18,693 bases of DNA from CAYFVR01 sp046541515 (lineage in GTDB: Bacteria; Desulfobacterota; Desulfobacteria; Desulfobacterales; Desulfococcaceae): contig JBKHDD010000091.1 of the NCBI GenBank assembly GCA_046541515.1, positions 1 through 18,693 of the forward strand. The letters run 5' to 3'. Every line of letters begins with the position of its first letter. Position 1 is the stretch's first letter. The notes under the pieces are model-generated. The model made no database searches and was not told where the DNA came from. It was given only the letters and a program-made list of their open reading frames with translations. The translations under genes and the position numbers were made by a program. This document shows, piece by piece, positions 13,954 to 18,693 of the stretch.

Positions 13954-15027
13954 ATGAACTGGAAACAGATGGGCGCGGGCCTGGCCGTCATCTACGGCGT
14001 CATGGCTCTGATGCCGCTCTTTTTCGGCGGCGTCGATCACATCATGCACATCCTGATCATCTGTCTCATCTGGGCCGTGGTGGCCGCCTGCTGGGACCTG
14101 ATCATGGGCTTCGCCGGCATTTTCAGCTTCGGCCAGGTGGCCTTCTTCGTCATCGGAGCCTACGCCTCGGCCATTTTTTCCACCCAACACGGGGTCCCGC
14201 CCCTGGTCGCCATTCCCCTGGCGGGGGGCGTGACGGCGGCGGCCGGCGCGCTGGTGGCCATGCCCTGCCTCAAGCTCAAGGGGGCCTATATCGCCCTGGT
14301 CACCTTCGCGGTCCACATGATTTTGGAGCCCTTTCTAAAGGGAAACATGGGCCGGGCCATCGGCTCCGGCGGTTCCCAGGGGATTCTCACCATCCCGCCC
14401 ATCGAAATGTTCGGGCTGCCGTTCAACCCCGATCACAAAGTCGCCGTCTTCTATCTGGCCCTGGCCCTCGCGGCGGTCTGCTCGGCGATCATTCTGCTGG
14501 TCATCCGGAGCTTCTGGGGCACGGCCTTTCTGGCGCTGAAGGACAGCGAGGATTTCGCCGCCAGCCTGGGGGTCAGCGCCTTCACGTACAAGCTGGGCGT
14601 CTTCGCCCTCACCAGTTTTCTCACCGGGGTGGCCGGCGGCTTTTACGGCCACTACGTGGGCATGCTGTCCACCCGGATGCTGGGCATCGACCTGTTCGTC
14701 ACGCTGATGGTGATGCTGGTCATCGGCGGCATCGGCAAATTCCCCGGGGCCATTCTGGGGGCCATCCTCACCGTCAGCCTCAACGAACTGCTGGCGCCGC
14801 TGGGGCCCTATCGGCCCATGATTCTCGGCGCCCTGGTGGTGATCCTGGTGTTGCTGCTCCCGGACGGCGTCATCGGGCTGGCGGAACGGCTGATGGGGAA
14901 GCTGGGCAGATCTTTGGCGCGTCCGGAGGCGGAACCGATTCCTTCGGCGACGGGAGCGATTCCCCCGGCGGCGGGAGCGGCTCCCCCGGCGGACGGCAAC
15001 TCCGGGGAAAAAACGCTTTCCGGCTGA
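13954..15027 (+). CDS. livM: Liv-type ABC transporter permease LivM
   Basis: Second channel subunit, 357 residues, strongly hydrophobic over about 5-310. It has the LivM patterns WDLIMGFAGIFSFGQVAFF (about 48-66) and GAYIALVTFA (about 110-119). The coupling loop is FLALKDSEDFAASLGVSAFTYK (about 191-212), followed by TGVAGGFYGHYVG and GGIGKFPGAILGA. The last 35-40 residues form an Ala/Pro/Gly-rich tail encoded by a 21-bp repeat and are probably disordered in the cytoplasm. The ATG has AGGAT just upstream and lies four bases after livH, so the two permeases are coupled. The gene precedes the binding-protein gene by 82 bp. Confidence 0.93.
   Translation: MNWKQMGAGLAVIYGVMALMPLFFGGVDHIMHILIICLIWAVVAACWDLIMGFAGIFSFGQVAFFVIGAYASAIFSTQHGVPPLVAIPLAGGVTAAAGALVAMPCLKLKGAYIALVTFAVHMILEPFLKGNMGRAIGSGGSQGILTIPPIEMFGLPFNPDHKVAVFYLALALAAVCSAIILLVIRSFWGTAFLALKDSEDFAASLGVSAFTYKLGVFALTSFLTGVAGGFYGHYVGMLSTRMLGIDLFVTLMVMLVIGGIGKFPGAILGAILTVSLNELLAPLGPYRPMILGALVVILVLLLPDGVIGLAERLMGKLGRSLARPEAEPIPSATGAIPPAAGAAPPADGNSGEKTLSG
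14947..14988 (+). repeat. Two 21-bp repeats in the livM tail
   Basis: Imperfect tandem units encode Ala-Thr-Gly-Ala-Ile-Pro-Pro and Ala-Ala-Gly-Ala-Ala-Pro-Pro, followed by a partial third unit (Ala-Asp-Gly). They differ at only a few bases. They form the low-complexity C-terminal tail of LivM. Confidence 0.85.
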
Positions 15028-15063
15028 ACGGCCCACGGCTTTCGGCGCCATTCCAATCCAACC

Positions 15064-15083
15064 GATCGGAACCGTTTCCGATC
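15064..15083 (+). other. Hairpin in the livM-binding protein gap
   Basis: A perfect eight-base-pair stem GATCGGAA (15064-15071) / TTCCGATC (15076-15083) with loop CCGT. It is 26 bases before the binding-protein start codon and has no T tract. It could protect the downstream message so that binding protein is made in excess over permeases, as seen in other importer operons. Confidence 0.55.
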
Positions 15084-15109
15084 TCAATTCCAACTTGGAG
15101 GAGATTCCC

Positions 15110-16333
15110 ATGAAAAACCGAATGATTCTCGTCATGGCCCTCGCGGTCGTCTTTCTCGGCGCGACGGGCGCTTCCGCCGCCGACGCCATCAAGGTGGGCG
15201 TTCCCCTGGCCATGACCGGCCCGTACGCGGACACCGGCGACAACTACTGGAAGGGCATCAAAATGGCCATCGACGAAATCAACGCCGGCGAGGGCCTGGT
15301 GGGCAAAAAGCTCGAACCGATCCGGTTCGACACCCAGGATTTTTCCCCCGAGCGGGTCATGCAGGGGGCCGACTATCTCTGCGGCCAGGAAAAGGTCCAT
15401 TCCGTTCACGCCGGATGGGCCGGATGGGGCCAGGATGTCCGGGCCTACGGCAAATACACCGCGCCCTTTTTCGCCGACGACGGCTCCCAGGCGGCGGTGG
15501 ACGTGTTCAAAGAAAATCCCGAGAAGTATTTCAATATCTTCCAGCTCACCGACACCGACGTGAACCAGGCCGAAAGCATGTTCCGGGTGCTCATGGCCCT
15601 GCCCCACGAATACCCCAACAAGAAGGTCGTCATCATCAACGCCGACGACGGATGGGGCAAGGGCGTGGGAGACACCCTGGAGGAGAATTTCAAGGAGAAC
15701 GGATGGGAAATCGCCCTTCGGGAAACCGTGCCCTACGGCACGCGGGAATGGGGTCCGATCACCACCCGAATCCGCCGAATCAAGCCGGCCATCATCCATG
15801 TGGAAATCGTCAGCGCCCAGGAGGTCATCACCTTCTTCCGCCAGTTCATGCGGGCGCCGACCAACTCGATCCTCAGCTACGGCTACTCCATCGTGCCCCG
15901 GGAAGTGGTGGAAACCATGGGCGAAGAGGCCGACGGAATCATCGGCGAAGTCCCCACGGCCATGCCGACGCCCGAAGCCCCGACGCCGGAAGCCCAGGCG
16001 TGGGTGGACAAGTTCACCGAGCTGTACGGCCACCAGCCCCAGGCCGGCTCCTGGGCGGCCTATAGCGGCGTGAAGGCCTGGGCCGCGGCGGTGGAAGCCG
16101 TGGGCGACGAAACGAAGCACAAGGAAGTCTGCGAGCATATCGCCACGGAAGGCTACGAGGGCGAAACCGGCTGGTGGAAATGGGACGAGGACCACGTCAT
16201 GCGGGCCGGCGGGGACGTGCCCATCGGCCACTACCAGGTGCAGGGCGGAGAGCTGGTGACCATCTTCACCGACCCGCCGACCAAGCCCTACAAGGATTTT
16301 AAATTCATCACCCCGCGCTGGATCAAGAACTGA
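15110..16333 (+). CDS. Liv-type ABC transporter substrate-binding protein
   Basis: Periplasmic receptor of the importer encoded by the four genes before it; 407 residues of the Peripla_BP_6 type. Signal peptide: MKNR, hydrophobic core 5-20, cleavage likely after ASA at 23. The mature part starts with the family pattern IKVGVPLAMTGPYADTGDNY (about 27-46), then GIKMAIDEINAGEGLVGKKL. A Trp-rich segment HAGWAGWGQD (about 101-110) stands where ligand-contacting residues often lie. VVIINADDGWGKGVGD marks the start of the second lobe. The ATG at 15110 has a strong GGAGGAG six bases upstream; the in-frame TTG at 15095 is inside that site and rejected. The ligand is not identifiable. Unlike the binding protein at 6863, this one has no gaps or repeats expected to harm folding. 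Confidence 0.93.
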   Translation: MKNRMILVMALAVVFLGATGASAADAIKVGVPLAMTGPYADTGDNYWKGIKMAIDEINAGEGLVGKKLEPIRFDTQDFSPERVMQGADYLCGQEKVHSVHAGWAGWGQDVRAYGKYTAPFFADDGSQAAVDVFKENPEKYFNIFQLTDTDVNQAESMFRVLMALPHEYPNKKVVIINADDGWGKGVGDTLEENFKENGWEIALRETVPYGTREWGPITTRIRRIKPAIIHVEIVSAQEVITFFRQFMRAPTNSILSYGYSIVPREVVETMGEEADGIIGEVPTAMPTPEAPTPEAQAWVDKFTELYGHQPQAGSWAAYSGVKAWAAAVEAVGDETKHKEVCEHIATEGYEGETGWWKWDEDHVMRAGGDVPIGHYQVQGGELVTIFTDPPTKPYKDFKFITPRWIKN

Positions 16334-16627
16334 TCGGGGTCGTCGCGGATTGTTGATCAAACCGGCGACGCCGGGGCCGGGGCCGCCGGTTTGAAATCAT
16401 GCGCTGAAACGTGGGGCGCCGCTTGCCGCGCCCCGGTCCCAGCGGGGCGCGGGAATTCAATCCTGGGAAAACAGCCATCGGAACGAATTTCGCGCTGGAA
16501 GTTCGAGGCAAATCCGGCGGGCTTCTCCGCGAAACCAGGGCGCGCCAAGCAGCGCCCCTGCCATTTTCTGTGAAAAATCAAACCGTTCCAATTTTCATCA
16601 AATAATTCCAAAGGATCCGTCACCATC
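16334..16627 (+). promoter_or_regulatory. Structured leader region before the ferredoxin-AOR pair, 294 bp
   Basis: Noncoding DNA with several strong inverted repeats. The first stem is TCAAACCGGCG (16357-16367) / CGCCGGTTTGA (16384-16394), 11 perfect pairs. The second is GGGGCGC (16413-16419) / GCGCCCC (16428-16434). An overlapping alternative pairs CCGCGCCCC (16426-16434) with GGGGCGCGG (16444-16452), nine perfect pairs. A further stem is GGGCGC (16538-16543) / GCGCCC (16552-16557). Bases 16565-16612 are AT-rich. No T tract follows the first stem, so termination after the binding-protein gene is unproven, and no clear promoter was found. The ribosome site of the ferredoxin gene (AAGGA, 16611-16615) is 12 bases from its ATG, rather far. 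Confidence 0.55.
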
Positions 16628-17137
16628 ATGTCCGGCTTCATCGCCATCCGAACCAATTTCGACCGATGCACCGGCTGCGCCCTCTGCCAGCTGGCCTGCG
16701 CGGAGCGGCATTTCGGCGGGTACAATCCCCGCCGGGCCCTGCTCCGGGTCACCCATCGCCGGGAAAACCTCTACCATTTTCCGGAAGTCTGCAACCAGTG
16801 CCGGAATCCCTACTGCGCCATCGTCTGTCCGGTGAAGGCCATCGGGCGGAACCCGGAAACGGGCGCCATGACGGTGGACCCGGCGGTCTGCATCGGCTGC
16901 GGGCTGTGCGGCCGGTACTGCCCCGTCGGCATGATCCGGCTGGACCCGGAATCCAAAAAATCGGTGAAATGCGACCTCTGCGGCGGCGATCCGGCCTGCG
17001 TGGCGGCCTGCCCCACGGGCGCGCTGGAGATCGTCCGGGTGGAACGGTCCTTCGAAGACGAGGGGAAAACCACGGCGGATTCCACGGACGCCACGGCGGA
17101 ACCTACAGCCGAGGAAAGGGAGAATTCCCATGAATGA
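16628..17137 (+). CDS. Four-cluster [4Fe-4S] ferredoxin-like electron-transfer subunit
   Basis: A 169-residue soluble iron-sulfur protein that should pass electrons to or from the oxidoreductase encoded next. Sixteen cysteines form four cluster motifs: C14/17/20/24, C55/58/63/67, C88/91/94/98 and C115/118/124/128. This is the HycB/CooF/DmsB-like layout, and also that of AorA, the small subunit of the Aromatoleum AOR complex. No signal peptide or Tat motif is seen, so it is cytoplasmic. The last 30 residues are acidic and Thr/Ala/Glu-rich, probably disordered, and lack cysteine. The ATG at 16628 has a distant AAGGA. The gene overlaps the AOR start by eight bases, which indicates a stoichiometric partner. 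AorA-like is the best guess; a general ferredoxin is the alternative. Confidence 0.9.
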   Translation: MSGFIAIRTNFDRCTGCALCQLACAERHFGGYNPRRALLRVTHRRENLYHFPEVCNQCRNPYCAIVCPVKAIGRNPETGAMTVDPAVCIGCGLCGRYCPVGMIRLDPESKKSVKCDLCGGDPACVAACPTGALEIVRVERSFEDEGKTTADSTDATAEPTAEERENSHE

Positions 17138-18693
17138 CGCCTACATGGGCCGATTCCTGGCCGTGGACCTGAGTCTTCGGACGAGCTGGACCGTCCCCGT
17201 TCCGGATTGGCTGAAACGGAATTTCATCGGCGGAAAGGGCTTCGGGGCCAAGCTGCTCTTCGATCTGGCCCCGCCCGGCGTGGACGCCTTCGCGCCGGAA
17301 AATCCGCTGATGTTCCTGACCGGCCCCCTCACGGGAACCTCGGCCCCGAGCATGCGGGCCTGCGTGGTCACCAAATCCCCCGCCACCGGCGCCTACCTGG
17401 ATTCCTTCTTCGGCGGACGCTTCGGCCAGGAGATCAAATACGCCGGATACGACGGCCTGCTGATCTTCGGGCGAAGCCAGACGCCCGTCTACCTCTCCAT
17501 CGCCGATGACGAGGTGTCGTTCCGGGAGGCCGGAAGCCTGTGGGGCCAAGGTGCGCTGACCGCCAACGAAGCGATGAAGGCGGAGCTGGACGCGCCGGAA
17601 GCCTGCGCGGTCACCATCGGCCCCGCCGGGGAAAACCGGGTCCGGTTCGCGCTGATCTGCTGCGAGTACAACCGGCAGGCGGGCCGGGGCGGCGCGGGCG
17701 CGGTGATGGGGTCCAAGAATCTCAAGGGCGTCGCCGTCCAGGGCACTCGGCTGGTGAAGGTCCGGGATTTGCCCGCCTTCGCGACGGCCGCCCGGGACGC
17801 CGTGTCGGAAATCGCCGCAAGCCCGGAATGCCGGGAGCTGACCGCCGCCGGGACCAGCTACGCGGTGCCCTGGTCCAACGAGGTGGGCGCCCTTCCCCAC
17901 CGGAACTACCGGACCCAGAGCGGCCCCGAAGCCGAGGCCATCGGCGACGCGGGCCAGCGCAAGCATCTCTTCCTGGGCCCGGCGGCCTGCATGGGCTGTC
18001 CCATCCGGTGCAGCCAGATGGGGGCGATCCGCACCGGAAAATACGCCCACCAGATCACCGACATCGTGGAATACGAATCGGCCGCCATGTTCGGCTCCAA
18101 CCTGCTCATCCACGATATCCGGGCCGTGGCCCATCTGGTGAAGCGTTGCGACCAATACGGGCTGGATTCCATTTCCGCCGGCTCGGTCCTCGGCTTCGCC
18201 TTCGAGGCGGCCGAAAAAGGCGCGATCCTCCCGCCGGAGGGCGCGAAGCTGGAATTCGGGAGCGTGGCGGCGGCGGAATTTCTGCTGGAGGTCATCGCGT
18301 TTCGGAAAGGCGAATTGGGCGACATTCTCGCGGAAGGCGTCCGAGAGGCCAGCCGGCGAATCGGGAAGGATTCCGCCGATTACGCCGTCCACGTCAAAGG
18401 ACTGGAATGTCCGGCATGGGGCCCTCGGGGAACGCCCGGCATGGGGCTCGCCTACATGACCGCCGACCGGGGGGCCTGCCACCAGCGGGGCTTCATGATC
18501 GGATACGAACTCGGCGGCGTCCTCCACAACGGCGAACCGGTGGACACCTACGCGCTGGAAGGCAAGGCCGAGATTCTCAAAGGCGATCAGGATTATCTTT
18601 CCGGCACCGACACGCTGGTGAAATGCGATTTCGGCGCGTTCGGCGTCTCCGCCGCCACCTACGCCCGAATGCTTGCGGCGGCCACGGGAATGG
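17130..18693 (+). CDS. aor: Tungsten-dependent aldehyde:ferredoxin oxidoreductase, 3' end beyond the window
   Basis: Interconverts aldehydes and carboxylic acids with low-potential electrons, using a tungsten (rarely molybdenum) bis-pterin cofactor. The visible 521 residues cover most of the protein (family usually about 580-620). Seen are NFIGGKGFGAKLL (31-43) and FLTGPLTGTSAPS (62-74). The cofactor-binding motif is AGRGGAGAVMGSKNLKG (184-200). Cluster cysteines are C287, C290 and C294 in ACMGCPIRC, with the fourth, C499, in TLVKCDF. Also seen are EYESAAMFG (314-322) and GTPGMGLAYMTADRGACHQRG (434-454), whose H451 matches the active-site His of archaeal AOR. The ATG at 17130 overlaps the ferredoxin stop and has AGGGAGA upstream. 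The substrate class (aliphatic, aromatic, or other WOR branch) cannot be assigned. No frameshift is seen up to the window end. Confidence 0.95.
   Translation, partial: MNDAYMGRFLAVDLSLRTSWTVPVPDWLKRNFIGGKGFGAKLLFDLAPPGVDAFAPENPLMFLTGPLTGTSAPSMRACVVTKSPATGAYLDSFFGGRFGQEIKYAGYDGLLIFGRSQTPVYLSIADDEVSFREAGSLWGQGALTANEAMKAELDAPEACAVTIGPAGENRVRFALICCEYNRQAGRGGAGAVMGSKNLKGVAVQGTRLVKVRDLPAFATAARDAVSEIAASPECRELTAAGTSYAVPWSNEVGALPHRNYRTQSGPEAEAIGDAGQRKHLFLGPAACMGCPIRCSQMGAIRTGKYAHQITDIVEYESAAMFGSNLLIHDIRAVAHLVKRCDQYGLDSISAGSVLGFAFEAAEKGAILPPEGAKLEFGSVAAAEFLLEVIAFRKGELGDILAEGVREASRRIGKDSADYAVHVKGLECPAWGPRGTPGMGLAYMTADRGACHQRGFMIGYELGGVLHNGEPVDTYALEGKAEILKGDQDYLSGTDTLVKCDFGAFGVSAATYARMLAAATGM

Noticed and set aside
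12156..13991. 611-residue minus-strand open frame opposite livF-livH
   Set aside because: Antisense to two certain genes, His/Gly/Asp-rich, no domain or ribosome site.
14870..16360. 496-residue minus-strand open frame opposite the second binding protein
   Set aside because: Antisense shadow of a gene with a signal peptide and a strong ribosome site.
16357..16394. Intrinsic terminator after the second binding protein
   Set aside because: The 11-bp stem is strong but is followed by GAAATCATGCG with no T tract, so it is reported only as a hairpin; readthrough into the ferredoxin-AOR pair is possible.
17103..18527. 474-residue minus-strand open frame opposite AOR
   Set aside because: The plus strand encodes AOR with all cofactor and cluster motifs; the antisense product has no features.

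Overview
The window is GC-rich (by eye above 60 percent) with a bacterial layout: dense genes, short gaps, Shine-Dalgarno starts and several ATG/GTG overlaps. A Liv-type ABC transporter, a tungsten aldehyde:ferredoxin oxidoreductase (AOR) with a four-cluster ferredoxin, and an AHDLNN-type hybrid histidine kinase together suggest an anaerobic proteobacterium-like organism, most likely a Desulfobacterota member. This assignment is inference; there is no rRNA or other taxonomic marker. No tRNA, rRNA, CRISPR array, transposase or integrase was recognised.

Left part (1-6488), housekeeping and accessory genes. On the minus strand lie NAD-dependent DNA ligase ligA, a DUF72 (YecE-like) gene just upstream of it, a small very hydrophilic protein, and a two-TM small membrane protein. 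A Nudix hydrolase follows on the plus strand behind a good extended -10 promoter. It converges on a 14-TM DHA2-type MFS exporter on the minus strand. Intrinsic terminators punctuate these units; the one in front of the DUF72 gene can be redrawn as a terminator/antiterminator pair.

Middle part (6489-10678), a sensing unit. A secreted Liv-family substrate-binding protein with no permease of its own overlaps by ATGA with a two-TM hybrid sensor kinase (HAMP, coiled coil, HisKA, HATPase, REC). The pair looks like a periplasmic co-receptor plus kinase. The binding protein carries a fourfold 12-bp repeat (APAH) where the family normally has a Tyr-Asp-Ala segment.

Right part (10679-18693), a catabolic unit. 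A FadR-type GntR regulator stands behind a promoter and an operator array (TCCGACCATT sites). It is followed in the same direction by livG, livF, livH, livM, a second Liv-type binding protein, a ferredoxin with sixteen cluster cysteines, and AOR, which is cut by the window end. The likely logic is regulated uptake of an amino acid or small carboxylate, whose breakdown yields an aldehyde (or acid) handled by the tungsten enzyme and its electron-transfer subunit. The gaps in this unit contain strong hairpins, and the 294-bp leader before the ferredoxin-AOR pair has mutually exclusive stems that merit testing as an RNA switch.
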